A stretch of 64,000 nt of DNA, from NCBI GenBank assembly GCA_041521345.1, contig JBGOHB010000006.1, one strand, 5' to 3'. Positions 16,722 to 25,794 of this stretch are shown one piece after another. Below the pieces are notes generated by a model, which did not search any database, was not told the origin of the DNA, and saw only the letters and a program-made list of their open reading frames with translations. The DNA is from Virgibacillus_N oceani_A. GTDB lineage: Bacteria > Bacillota > Bacilli > Bacillales > Amphibacillaceae. Both the position numbers and the translations under genes were made by a program. Every line of letters starts with the position of its first letter. Positions within the stretch are counted from its first letter, which is position 1.

Positions 16722-18740
16722 TTATGCTTTCTTGTCTGCCAAATAATAGTCAAACCAGTCGCAAATATGATTTAGACGCTCCAGTCGCATTTCAGGTTTT
16801 CCGCTGCGGCTGAGTTCATGGTTTGCATCTGGGAAGCGGACAAATTCCACATCCTTACGCAGGTGCTTCAATGTAATAAATAGTTGTTCTCCCTGTTCAA
16901 CAGGACAGCGGAAATCCAGTTCACCATGTAAAATCAGTAACGGAGTTTCCACATTTTCAGCATATTTCAGCGGAGAGAAGTCCCATAGCTTTGCCGGGTC
17001 ATCCAAAAGGTTTAAACCATGCTCCCATTCGGTGAAAAAGTATCCAATATCACTCACGCCGTAAAAACTGAGCCAATTGGAAATGGAACGCTGGGTGACA
17101 GCGGCTTTGAAGCGTTTTGTATGACTGACGATCCAGTTCGTCATAAAGCCGCCGTAGCTTCCACCGGTAACACCAAGCCGATTTTTATCAATAAAGCTGT
17201 AGTTTTCAAGCGCATAATCCACTGCACTCATCAAATCGGTGTAATCTCCTCCACCATAATCTGTCCGGCAAGCATCGACAAAATCCTGGCCATAACCATG
17301 ACTTCCGCGGGGATTTGTATATAAAACAACATACCCTTTTGCCGCCAAAAGCTGCAGCTCATGGAAATAGGTTTGGCCGTACATTGCATGCGGTCCGCCA
17401 TGGATTTCCAGTATGAATGGATATTTCTTGCCTTCTGTAAATCCATATGGACGCAGCAGCCAGCCCTGAATTTCCCATCCGTCTTCTGCAGTAACGGTTA
17501 ATGTTTCGGGTTCAGATAACGAAACTTCCTTCAAAAAGCTTTCATTGCCATTAGTGAGCCGCTTCAATGCTCCCTCATTATTCAAATGATAGAAATTACA
17601 TGGATTTGTCGGTGTACTGATTCCTAGAATGAAAGATTCCGATTCAGCATCATAAGAAAAGCCAAATACATGATTATCATTTTTATAGTGTACTTCAAGT
17701 TCACCGTCCTTTGTTACCTCATACAAGCCGGTGGCACCAAAATCTGTTGCAATGAAAAATAATCGCTGTTCATCTTTCGACCAGACAGGACCTGTTTCTG
17801 ACTGTCCCAATCTGGTGTCCCCAATCATTAAATCACCAAGCTGCATATCCCATTTCTCACTTAAACAAAAACGTTCCTTTGTCGCGGCATCAAATATATA
17901 CAGCTCATTTAAGGTAGCCCCTTTGTATGCAAACTCATGACCAAAGCTAGAAATTTTATCACCACTCGGGGAAAAGGAGGCACTATGGTAGCTCCCTGTG
18001 CCACTGGTTAGCTTAGTTATCTCTTTAGTTGTTACATTTACTGTATAAAGATCATTTTTTAATTCATAATCTGCATCATCACTTAAGTTGGCGGAAAAAA
18101 GAACAAGATTTCCGTCCGGGGAAATATCCTGATACACATGGTCCGCATCATGATTGGTAAGCTGGGTAAAAGTTTCGTTTTTTACATCGAATAAAATGAG
18201 TTGTGTACGTTTCTCATCATGAAACCCTATTGCATCTGATTTGTATTTTAAACGGTTAACGACGAGTGGCTTTTTCTTTTTATTTTCCTGCTCCTTTTGC
18301 TTTTCTTCCTTCGTGGGCTCTTTCTGATTTTTGACATCATCATTTGAATCTAGTGAGGTGCTGAATATGATAGACCTTCCATCCTTGGACCAGTCGGGTG
18401 TGGACACCCCGTTTTGGAACGTAGTCAGCTGTCGAGCTTCACCGCCGTATGTTGGGAGCAGCCAAAGTTGTGATGTGCCGCTTCGCGTAGAGATGAACAG
18501 GGCATTTTTTCCATCTGGCGAAATACGCAAATTACTATTGTTCTCTTCGCCAAAAGTCCATTGTTTCGAAGTTTTTTCTTTTAAGTTTTGGTGAAATAAA
18601 TGAGATTCATATTCTTTGTTTTCATTAATCGTTGTAGAGACGTATGTATAGCTGTTTCCATCAGGTGAGAATTGCGGGTCGCTGAATACTTCTATTTCAG
18701 TCAGATCCGCTGCAGTTAAAGCCTGTTTTTTGTGATCCAT
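16722..18740 (-). CDS. S9 family serine peptidase (acylaminoacyl/prolyl oligopeptidase type)
   Basis: Cytoplasmic oligopeptidase of 672 residues, no signal peptide. Residues 15-410 form a beta-propeller with WD40/PD40-type repeats (DPQFSPDGNSYTYVS, NLRISPDGKNALFIS, DISPDGNLVLFSA); residues 420-672 are an alpha/beta hydrolase. The triad is Ser528 (GGSYGGF), Asp609 (HGELDFRCPV) and His641 (ANHELSRSG). Closest remembered relative is B. subtilis YuxL. ATG at 18740 with AAGGAGGA. Monocistronic or followed only by the unrelated 59-aa ORF. A charged insert (near residues 142-160, KEPTKEEKQKEQENKKKK) lies between two propeller blades. Confidence 0.92.
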   Translation of the reverse strand: MDHKKQALTAADLTEIEVFSDPQFSPDGNSYTYVSTTINENKEYESHLFHQNLKEKTSKQWTFGEENNSNLRISPDGKNALFISTRSGTSQLWLLPTYGGEARQLTTFQNGVSTPDWSKDGRSIIFSTSLDSNDDVKNQKEPTKEEKQKEQENKKKKPLVVNRLKYKSDAIGFHDEKRTQLILFDVKNETFTQLTNHDADHVYQDISPDGNLVLFSANLSDDADYELKNDLYTVNVTTKEITKLTSGTGSYHSASFSPSGDKISSFGHEFAYKGATLNELYIFDAATKERFCLSEKWDMQLGDLMIGDTRLGQSETGPVWSKDEQRLFFIATDFGATGLYEVTKDGELEVHYKNDNHVFGFSYDAESESFILGISTPTNPCNFYHLNNEGALKRLTNGNESFLKEVSLSEPETLTVTAEDGWEIQGWLLRPYGFTEGKKYPFILEIHGGPHAMYGQTYFHELQLLAAKGYVVLYTNPRGSHGYGQDFVDACRTDYGGGDYTDLMSAVDYALENYSFIDKNRLGVTGGSYGGFMTNWIVSHTKRFKAAVTQRSISNWLSFYGVSDIGYFFTEWEHGLNLLDDPAKLWDFSPLKYAENVETPLLILHGELDFRCPVEQGEQLFITLKHLRKDVEFVRFPDANHELSRSGKPEMRLERLNHICDWFDYYLADKKA

Positions 18741-18799
18741 ATTAAGTCCTCCTTGGAATATATGTAATAGTTTGATTTTAAACTACTTCGGGATTCGAA

Positions 18800-19315
18800 T
18801 CAATTGCGGAGGTGAAGCTTAACTAAATATTTTCTCACTTCTTTTCTGTTTTTAAAGATAAGAATGCGCTTGTTTTCCAGGTTGGAAAGTCTATCATATA
18901 TGACAGGTACTTTTTTCTGGTTGAATTGCCTGACCCATTGAAAAAATTCCCAATCCAGCTTTTCTGGACAATCTTTTCCCATATCAGGTCTTGTTTTATT
19001 GTGGTATTGGATCCTCCGTTTTGTGATGCCATACAGACAGGTTACAGTTTTAAAATGGAGAAAAATAACTGTATCTGCCTGTTCCAGCCGAATATCCATT
19101 GTAGCGCCATAATTTCCATCAATAATCCAGGAATTATTTTCATCCAAGATTTTTGTGGTTTCTTTTATTAATTCCTCCCGGCCGATGCTTTGCCAGCCCG
19201 GCTTCCAAAAAATCGCATCCATATGGTAGACCGGGATGTGCAATAATTTCCCTAGTTGCTGAGCCAATGTTGATTTACCTGCACCTCCACTTCCGATAAT
19301 GGCAATCTTTTTCAT
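18800..19315 (-). CDS. P-loop kinase-like protein ('DNA topology modulation' FlaR-type)
   Basis: 171-residue nucleotide-binding protein with Walker A IIGSGGAGKSTLAQQLG at the N-terminus and the DGNYGATMDIRLEQADTVIF segment characteristic of the adenylate-kinase-like family annotated as FlaR or topology modulation proteins. Substrate and role are unknown; the historic name gives no reliable function. GAGGAG precedes the ATG. It stands alone between dat and the S9 peptidase gene; the 59-bp gap to the peptidase start means the two could be cotranscribed. Confidence 0.75.
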   Translation of the reverse strand: MKKIAIIGSGGAGKSTLAQQLGKLLHIPVYHMDAIFWKPGWQSIGREELIKETTKILDENNSWIIDGNYGATMDIRLEQADTVIFLHFKTVTCLYGITKRRIQYHNKTRPDMGKDCPEKLDWEFFQWVRQFNQKKVPVIYDRLSNLENKRILIFKNRKEVRKYLVKLHLRN

Positions 19316-19422
19316 ACAACATTCTCCTCTTTACATAATGTGGGAGTATTATAGCATGTTTTATTGACAATTTTTCAAATAGATTCACTATTATTATGAG
19401 TTTTTAAAGACAGAAATGGCAT

Positions 19423-19458
19423 AAAAAACACTTGAGAGTCCTTCACCCAAGTGTTTTT
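19423..19458 (-). terminator. Terminator of dat
   Basis: On the minus strand, AAAAACACTTG and CAAGTGTTTTTT form an 11-bp stem with a T-rich 3' side, 8 bp after the stop codon. Confidence 0.88.
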
Positions 19459-19465
19459 AAACGCT

Positions 19466-20335
19466 TTACGCATTGATTTTGTGTTTGGTGATATTTGCAT
19501 CCTTTTCATAGGCTTCTTGAAGTCGTCTTGTGATTTCTCCGGGTTTTCCATCATTGATTTGAGTATTATCTACCTTAACAATCGGCATAATTTCTGATGT
19601 GCTGCTTGTTAAAAACAGTTCATCAGCTATTTGAATATCTTCCACTTCAAACGCTTCTTCTTTAAACGGGATTTTTAGTTCTCCCGCAAAATCTTCAACT
19701 CGCATACGAACGCAGCCGTGCAGGATATTATTTGAAGCTGGGTGGGTAAAAATTTCACCATCTTTTATCATATAGACATTGGAAGAACTGCATTCAGTTA
19801 CCAGCCCATCTTTATGCAAAATCGCTTCATACCCGCCATGCTCTTTTGCTTCCTGTTTTGCAAGCACATTTGGTAATAGGTTCAAACTTTTTATATAGCA
19901 GTATTCCCATCGCACATCCCGGTGTGTAATTGTACTTACGCCATTTTTTAATAGTTCTACATTTCGCGGGAAATCTTCAATATAGCCATACATATTTGCC
20001 GTGACATCTGCCGGAAAGATATGATCTCTGGGTGCTGAACCACGGGAGACCTGCAAATACATTTTTCCGTCCTCTGTCACTTCATTTTTCTCAAGCAATT
20101 CCAATAATAAATCAGTAAGTTCCTTATTTGTTATATCGAGCTTGATTTTTACTGCTTCTGCTGATCGGAATAATCGATCCACATGCTCCTTCAGCAAATG
20201 ATATTCTCCCTGATAAATACGGATAACCTCATAAACACCATCTCCGAACTGCAATGCTCTTTCCTCATAAGGGTATTTTAAACTATCCCGGTGCGTAAAC
20301 CTTGTTTGGTTCAAAATGATTGGATAAACTGACAT
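19466..20335 (-). CDS. dat: D-alanine (D-amino-acid) aminotransferase
   Basis: Fold-type IV PLP transaminase that interconverts D-alanine/2-oxoglutarate with pyruvate/D-glutamate and so supplies D-amino acids for peptidoglycan. 289 residues, as usual. Motifs: RALQFGDGVYEVIRIYQGEY at the N-terminus, the PLP lysine in SLNLLPNVLAKQEAKEHG, EC in VTECSSSNVYMIKDG and the HGCVRMRVEDF segment after the phosphate-binding loop. GGGAGGG precedes the ATG. Monocistronic with its own terminator. Confidence 0.93.
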   Translation of the reverse strand: MSVYPIILNQTRFTHRDSLKYPYEERALQFGDGVYEVIRIYQGEYHLLKEHVDRLFRSAEAVKIKLDITNKELTDLLLELLEKNEVTEDGKMYLQVSRGSAPRDHIFPADVTANMYGYIEDFPRNVELLKNGVSTITHRDVRWEYCYIKSLNLLPNVLAKQEAKEHGGYEAILHKDGLVTECSSSNVYMIKDGEIFTHPASNNILHGCVRMRVEDFAGELKIPFKEEAFEVEDIQIADELFLTSSTSEIMPIVKVDNTQINDGKPGEITRRLQEAYEKDANITKHKINA

Positions 20336-20525
20336 TGATCTTTGCCCTCCCTGTTATCTATACCTATTCTATAATGTCTTATACAGTATGTAAACTCTTT
20401 GAAAATATCTTACCAGACTAAGTGAAATTAACTTGGGTTTTTGACCTTTATTTGAAAAAGTGATTTATGTCACGGAACGAGGTTTAAAGGTGCTATTATT
20501 ATGGTATATATGTGATGATCATTGA

Positions 20526-21198
20526 AACCATTGCTGACCAGATTAAGTGAAGCAGACTGCGATAATTTGCTGGATTATTCCCGGAGAATGGAAATCGAAA
20601 AAGATGATATTATATATAAAGAAAAAAGTGTCTCTGACTATTTATATTCTATACATACAGGTAAGATTCGGATATTAAAAAAATGGGCATAAAAAAAGAG
20701 CTGACCATTTTTACAAGAAAAGAAATAATGCTTTTGGAGAGATTGGGGTTTTTAGCGGAGCGAACTACTCCAATACAGCACAGGCAGTAAAGAAAAGCAT
20801 TATATACAAGATGAAAAAAAGGAAGCAGCAAAGCACATTGAAATAAACGGCACACTGGGTTTACATTTTACCAAATGGGTAGCAGCGTTCTTTGGAAACA
20901 AGCAAAGCAAAAATCAGAGATTATATTTCTTTTGGGTCAGAGGGAGCAATTGCATCTGTTTTTGTACGCTATTCCAATATGAATGGCATTCACAAAGGAA
21001 GGAGTGCGCCTTACTGAGCCAATTATGATCATGGATATCAGTATGCATATCGGAATTTCAAGAGAAACTGTCAGCCGCATTATCAGTAAGTGGAAGGAAC
21101 AGGGCATTGAGGATATGAATTTTTTCAGAAGATGCTGGCCAGTGAATATTGCGGTGTTGAAAATGACGTGCTGTAGAATGAACGCTAGGATTGATTAG
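20526..21198 (+). pseudogene. Crp/Fnr-family regulator pseudogene
   Basis: Segments of a Crp/Fnr protein appear in order but in different frames: PLLTRLSEADCDNLLDYSRR, DDIIYKEKSVSDYLYSIHTG and KIRILKK, then NAFGEIGVFSGANYSNTAQA, then SEGAIASVFVRYSNMNGIHK, and finally the helix-turn-helix MDISMHIGISRETVSRIISK. At least four frameshifts and several internal stops break it. Only the C-terminal DNA-binding part remains open (20983-21198). The gene is too damaged to be functional. Confidence 0.8.
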
Positions 21199-21301
21199 GT
21201 GTTTATTGAGTAACTGTTCCACATTCTGTTTTTCGTCTTTATTTTTGGAGGTGATATGGATGATTTATATTCATTCATGTCGAAAATAGTAAAATTTACT
21301 A

Positions 21302-21330
21302 TTGCATTCAGAGAAATGTGTTGCTATAAT
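21302..21330 (+). promoter_or_regulatory. Probable promoter of tRNA-Gly
   Basis: TTGCAT at 21302-21307 and TATAAT at 21325-21330 with exactly 17 bp between them, about 120 bp upstream of the tRNA and with no other gene between. The 21199-21454 gap holds nothing else I can identify. Confidence 0.55.
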
Positions 21331-21454
21331 AATTATTGTGTTAAAAAAACAAGTTAAATATATCACAAGCACGAGCAAAGCATCAACCGAGTAAACTAGC
21401 AGATGTTTGGGCATGGAGTGCGGAATTAAAACAAAATATTTTTTCATACACCGT

Positions 21455-21528
21455 GCGGGTGTAGTTTAGTGGTAAAACCTCAGCCTTCCAAGCTGATGAC
21501 GAGGGTTCGATTCCCTTCACCCGCTCCA
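21455..21528 (+). tRNA. tRNA-Gly (anticodon TCC)
   Basis: Complete cloverleaf of 74 nt with an encoded CCA. Acceptor stem GCGGGTG pairs with CACCCGC, D arm contains TAGTTTAGTGGTAA, anticodon loop CTTCCAA has TCC at 21487-21489, and the T arm is GAGGGTTCGATTCCCTT. It reads GGA and other GGN codons. A lone tRNA with its own terminator. Confidence 0.97.
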
Positions 21529-21540
21529 TACATATGTCAT

Positions 21541-21583
21541 AACGCAGTATTTCGTAGAATAGTTACGAAGTATTGCGTTTTTA
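21541..21583 (+). terminator. Terminator of tRNA-Gly
   Basis: AACGCAGTATTTCGTA and TACGAAGTATTGCGTT pair along 16 positions with one mismatch, followed by TTTTT. Confidence 0.88.
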
Positions 21584-21619
21584 ATTATTGGTAGGTGGTA
21601 TTTATGCAAGATGCTAGGA

Positions 21620-21837
21620 TCGTCATTAAGCATTTTCACTCGGTGAGGTACCCGAGAATGGTTCTCGCGTCCAAACCGTGTGTGTCTGCTGCTGAAAAGT
21701 CATCGAGAATTGTTTTCGCGTCCCCAAATCACGTGTGTTTGTATTTGAAATGCCGACCAATAAGCAATCTTGTTTTCGCCATAAATCATTTTTTACTCAA
21801 TGAGCTACCCGGGAAGCCTGTCTCTAATCCAAAATGA
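21620..21837. repeat. Degenerate direct repeats of about 51-59 bp
   Basis: GAGAATGGTTCTCGCGTCC (21654), GAGAATTGTTTTCGCGTCCC (21705) and a weaker GCAATCTTGTTTTCGCC (near 21764) are spaced 51 and about 59 bp apart, each followed by a related GTGTGTNTGTNTTTGAAA-like stretch. CATTTTCACTCGGTGAGGTA before the array reappears as CATTTTTTACTCAATGAGCT after it. An 80-codon ORF here is an accident of the repeat, so the 430-bp gap between the tRNA and the ATPase gene is probably non-coding. Confidence 0.55.
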
Positions 21838-21958
21838 TTAAAAATATGTCGAAGTGGCCATAGGACAAGAAAATATCTCTCCCCCTCCACGCTTCACTTG
21901 AATCCGGTGTTTTGTTCGTTGTATTCTTAAACAAAAGAAATAGGATCGAGGGGTTTTT

Positions 21959-23662
21959 ATGAATACATTAATCAGACAGCTGAAACAATTGGATAACAAA
22001 GGGTATAAAGCATATAAAAGTGTGCAAGGTCACTACAAGTTTCGTGATTTTGATTTATATATAGATTATGTACAGGGAGATCCATTTGCATCTCCATCTA
22101 AAATCCGCCTGGTTATTCCAGACAAGACCCGCACCATTCAGAAAGAGTGGCTGCAAACGAAAGAAAGAAAAGCTGCAGCAGCAGATGCATTTGCCCGAAG
22201 TGTTGGTAAGTCTGTTCAGCGCCAGCAATTCTCCATTAAAGGATCCGGCAAAAGTGGTATGATTCTTTTTGATACTCCCGGGCAGGAAGTGATGGAGCGT
22301 AGTGCTGTTCAACTAAGTGAGACGTCTATTACTGTGTGTATGTCTGTTGGACTCCCGGCAAATGGCAGGAAAATCAATGGAAGAGAAGCAGAGAAATTAC
22401 TGATCGATGCACTTCCAGCCATTATTCAACATTCCATTCTTACTATAGAAGATAAAAAAGTAGAAGAAGCGATTAAATTAGCTGACCAGCAGGAAGCGAT
22501 CAGAAAACAAATGAAGGAAAATGACTGGATTGCCTTTATTGCGAACGGTGCGATCCTGCCGAGAGAAAGCGGCGTCAGCAATCGGCCGATGAAAAATGCT
22601 GTGGCTTTTCAGAGTCCGAAAGAAAATGAAATAGAGCTGGAAATTCCGCATCAGCATGAATCAATCAGGGGCATGGCGGTTAAAAAAGGGATTACCCTTA
22701 TCGTTGGCGGTGGTTATCATGGAAAAAGCACGATACTTCAGGCGATGGAGCGCGGTGTTTACTCCCATACGAAAGGGGATGGACGTGAGTTTGTTTTAAC
22801 AGATACGAATGCAGTGAAAATACGCTCAGAAGATGGAAGAAAGATCACAGGCGTGAATATTTCACCATTTATTTCCAATCTGCCACACGGAAAGGATACG
22901 GACTTTTTCTCCACGGAAAATGCCAGTGGCAGTACGTCGCAGGCTGCAAATGTGATGGAAGCATTGGAAGCGGGGGCGAACAGTTTACTCATTGATGAAG
23001 ATACGAGTGCGACAAACTTCATGATTCGTGACCACCGAATGCAGCAGCTTGTAACAAAAGATAAAGAACCAATCACGCCATTCATTGATAAAGTAAAACA
23101 ATTAAATGATCAGCATGATGTATCCACCGTACTTGTCATGGGAGGATCCGGAGATTATTTTTCAGTAGCGGATACGGTAATTATGATGAAAAACTATGTA
23201 CCTTATAATGTTACCGAAGAAGCGAATGAGATTATGCAAAACGATCCAATGAAGCGGGAACCTTTAATAGAGAAGAATTTTGGGCAAATTGCCGATCGCC
23301 ATTTCCAACAGAATTCGCTGCAAACCAAAAAAGGAAAACGGGAAAAAACGCAGGCAAAAGGATTAACAAAGATTTTAATGGGGAGAACGGAGATCACATT
23401 TGATGCTACAGAGCAGCTGGTTGATCCATCCCAAACAAGAATGATTGCAGAGATCATACAGTATCTGGATAAAACGAATGGGCTTCAAGTAAAAAGCTTA
23501 AGCGAACTGCTGGGTGACATAGAACGGCAAATGGATCAAAAGGGCCTGGCATCGTTTACCGGTTTTAAAGATCAGCATCCCGGTGATATTGCAAGACCGC
23601 GGAGATATGAAATTGCAGCTGTATTAAACCGCATGCGGACTGCACAAGTAACACAAAAATAA
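21959..23662 (+). CDS. Predicted ATPase of the ABC class (PF09818-type), 567 aa
   Basis: Large soluble protein with one ABC-type nucleotide-binding core and no membrane helices. Walker A is VGGGYHGKSTILQAM (near residue 250); further conserved blocks are SPFISNLPHGKDT, FSTENASGSTSQAANVMEAL (signature region), ALEAGANSLLIDEDTSATNF (Walker B with Asp-Glu) and VLVMGGSGDYFSVADTVIMM. This layout matches the poorly characterised ABC_ATPase family; I know no established function. ATG at 21959 with GAGGGG. It lies 17 bp upstream of queG and may be cotranscribed, which would tie it loosely to tRNA-modification genes. Confidence 0.85.
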   Translation: MNTLIRQLKQLDNKGYKAYKSVQGHYKFRDFDLYIDYVQGDPFASPSKIRLVIPDKTRTIQKEWLQTKERKAAAADAFARSVGKSVQRQQFSIKGSGKSGMILFDTPGQEVMERSAVQLSETSITVCMSVGLPANGRKINGREAEKLLIDALPAIIQHSILTIEDKKVEEAIKLADQQEAIRKQMKENDWIAFIANGAILPRESGVSNRPMKNAVAFQSPKENEIELEIPHQHESIRGMAVKKGITLIVGGGYHGKSTILQAMERGVYSHTKGDGREFVLTDTNAVKIRSEDGRKITGVNISPFISNLPHGKDTDFFSTENASGSTSQAANVMEALEAGANSLLIDEDTSATNFMIRDHRMQQLVTKDKEPITPFIDKVKQLNDQHDVSTVLVMGGSGDYFSVADTVIMMKNYVPYNVTEEANEIMQNDPMKREPLIEKNFGQIADRHFQQNSLQTKKGKREKTQAKGLTKILMGRTEITFDATEQLVDPSQTRMIAEIIQYLDKTNGLQVKSLSELLGDIERQMDQKGLASFTGFKDQHPGDIARPRRYEIAAVLNRMRTAQVTQK

Positions 23663-23679
23663 AAAGGGAGGGGCAGCCA

Positions 23680-24825
23680 ATGAATACTGCAAAGCTTAAA
23701 CAGGAAATTATTGATTTCAGCAAAGAAATAGGTATTGATAAAATTGGTTTTGCTTCTGCAGATGTATTTGGTGAATTGAAAGAAAGACTGCGCCGCCAAC
23801 AGGAACTACGTTATCAATCAGGTTTTGAAAAAGGAAGCAATGAGGAACGAACAGAACCGCAGCGCCTATTACCTGAAGCCCAGTCGATACTGTCTATTGC
23901 CCTTGCCTATCCATCCCGCATGATCAACCCGCCGAAAGGAAAGAAAGAAGACAGACGCGGGATTTTCGCTCGTGCATCATGGGGAATGGATTATCATCAT
24001 GTTTTGCGTGACAGGCTGGAAAAGTTGGAGAATTTTATAAATGAAAAAGTGCCGGATGCCAGCACCAAACTGATGGTGGACACAGGAGAGCTATCCGACC
24101 GGGCAGTTGCTGAACGTGCAGGCATCGGATTCAGCGGAAAAAATACAGCAATTATTACGGAAGAGTTTGGATCCTTTGTTTATTTGGGAGAGCTCCTCAC
24201 AAACATCCCGTTTATTCCGGATGACCCTGTTGAAGACAGCTGCGGGGATTGCCGCAAATGTCTTGATGCCTGTCCAACAGGTGCACTTGTCCAAGGTGGG
24301 CAGTTAAACGCCCAGCGCTGTATTGCATTTTTAACGCAGACAAAGGATTTTCTTCCTGATGAATTTCGTGCAAAGATTGGGAACCGTGTTTACGGATGTG
24401 ATACTTGTCAGGTGGTTTGTCCGCGAAATAAAGGTATTGATTTTCATATTCATCCCGAGTTTGAACCGGACAATGAAACAGAGAAACCGAGATTAAAACC
24501 GATGCTGCGGATTTCCAACCGGGAATTCAAAGAAACTTTTGGGCATCTTGCCGGTTCCTGGCGCGGAAAAAAACCGCTGCAGCGCAATGCATTGATCGCG
24601 CTTGGCCATTTTAAAGATAAAACAGCTGTAGAAGAAATTATCGCTGTTTTAAATAATGATCCTCGCCCGGTTATTCGTGGAACAGCGGCATGGACACTCG
24701 GTAAAATCGGCACAGAAGAAGCATTTGCTGCTATTGAAGAAACAATGGAAAAGGAGCAGGATGAAAATGTTCTGGCTGAAATGGAAAAAGGTCTGCAGTT
24801 CAGGAGTGGTTATTCGATTAAATAA
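23680..24825 (+). CDS. queG: Epoxyqueuosine reductase
   Basis: Last step of queuosine synthesis: cobalamin- and Fe-S-dependent reduction of epoxyqueuosine in tRNA. 381 residues; the N-terminal domain contains the LMVDTGELSDRAVAERAGIG block, followed by two ferredoxin-type clusters (CGDCRKCLDACPTGAL and CDTCQVVCPRNK) and a C-terminal HEAT-like repeat (IRGTAAWTLGKIGTEEAF) seen in the Bacillus protein YhbA. GGGAGGGG precedes the ATG. Order queG-amidase-trmL matches B. subtilis yhbA-yhbB-cspR. Confidence 0.94.
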   Translation: MNTAKLKQEIIDFSKEIGIDKIGFASADVFGELKERLRRQQELRYQSGFEKGSNEERTEPQRLLPEAQSILSIALAYPSRMINPPKGKKEDRRGIFARASWGMDYHHVLRDRLEKLENFINEKVPDASTKLMVDTGELSDRAVAERAGIGFSGKNTAIITEEFGSFVYLGELLTNIPFIPDDPVEDSCGDCRKCLDACPTGALVQGGQLNAQRCIAFLTQTKDFLPDEFRAKIGNRVYGCDTCQVVCPRNKGIDFHIHPEFEPDNETEKPRLKPMLRISNREFKETFGHLAGSWRGKKPLQRNALIALGHFKDKTAVEEIIAVLNNDPRPVIRGTAAWTLGKIGTEEAFAAIEETMEKEQDENVLAEMEKGLQFRSGYSIK

Positions 24826-24906
24826 TGTGAGGTCTGCCGACTCATAGATTGAAATAGTTTTAGGGCAAGCCTTCCCCCCATATGCTATCAATGGAGGGGA
24901 TTTTTT

Positions 24907-25752
24907 ATGGAAAAATTAAAAACATACTGGACGGATTTTTTCAGGTCAGATCGTCTATCCGATAACTGGTGGGGAAGAAAGAAAAAATTATATGAGGAAC
25001 GAAATGCTGAAATAGTCAGTATTAAAGGTGATGGTCATATTCACCGAACACTTAGGTATGATCATAAAACGATATATAATTATTTTCTGCATTTGGCGTT
25101 TTTAATAAAGCAAGAAGGACAATTTTATCGGGAAGAAGCAGTGACTCCATATCAATTTCGGTTGAAAAATGGGGAAATTACAGCGCACAGGCAAATTAGC
25201 GTCCTGCCTGAAAGTAAAATTCCAACGATACAACCGGAAGAAGGAAGAGAAGACAGTTTGCTGCGTTTTTCTTATGACCGCCATGCTGCGGTTCAATATG
25301 CCGAGCGATGGTGGAACAACTACAACCCTGAATTTCGAAAGTTTGAGGTGGATTGTACGAATTATGTCTCCCAGTGCCTTTACGCTGGAGGTGCTCCAAT
25401 GTGGGGCCAGCCAAACAGGGAACAGGGCTGGTGGTATGGAGATAGCAACTGGAGTTTCAGTTGGGCAGTCGCGCATTCACTTCGCTGGTATTTAAGCGGC
25501 TCTGAAAAAGGATTGAAGGGAAAAGAAGTAGAAAGTGCATCTGATTTAACACCAGGCGATATTATCTGTTATGATTTTCAAGGTGATGGCAGATACGATC
25601 ATAATACGATTGTTGTTGCTAAAGATGCACAAGGCATGCCATTGGTTAACGCGCATACGGATAATAGCCGGAATCGCTATTGGTCTTATGAAGATTCAAC
25701 AGCTTGGACAGCAAATATTCAGTATAAGTTTTTCAGGATTGGTGACGATTAG
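24907..25752 (+). CDS. Amidase-domain protein (YhbB-like, amidase_6)
   Basis: 281 residues, no signal peptide visible. The C-terminal 150 residues form a papain-like (CHAP/NlpC-related) amidase_6 domain: probable nucleophile in FEVDCTNYVSQCLYAGG, histidine in GRYDHNTIVVAKD and NAHTDNSRNRYWSY. The N-terminal part (residues 1-130) has no motif I recognise. Homologues are annotated as putative cell-wall amidases, but without a signal the location is unclear. Between queG and trmL, as yhbB in B. subtilis. Ribosome site TGGAGGGG. Confidence 0.82.
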   Translation: MEKLKTYWTDFFRSDRLSDNWWGRKKKLYEERNAEIVSIKGDGHIHRTLRYDHKTIYNYFLHLAFLIKQEGQFYREEAVTPYQFRLKNGEITAHRQISVLPESKIPTIQPEEGREDSLLRFSYDRHAAVQYAERWWNNYNPEFRKFEVDCTNYVSQCLYAGGAPMWGQPNREQGWWYGDSNWSFSWAVAHSLRWYLSGSEKGLKGKEVESASDLTPGDIICYDFQGDGRYDHNTIVVAKDAQGMPLVNAHTDNSRNRYWSYEDSTAWTANIQYKFFRIGDD

Positions 25753-25794
25753 TGGTATACTATACTGCGAAAAAAGAATAAGGAGTAGGGGAAA

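Noticed and set aside
21595..21837. 80-aa plus-strand ORF after tRNA-Gly
   Set aside because: It consists of degenerate direct repeats, has no protein-like domain and no convincing ribosome site.
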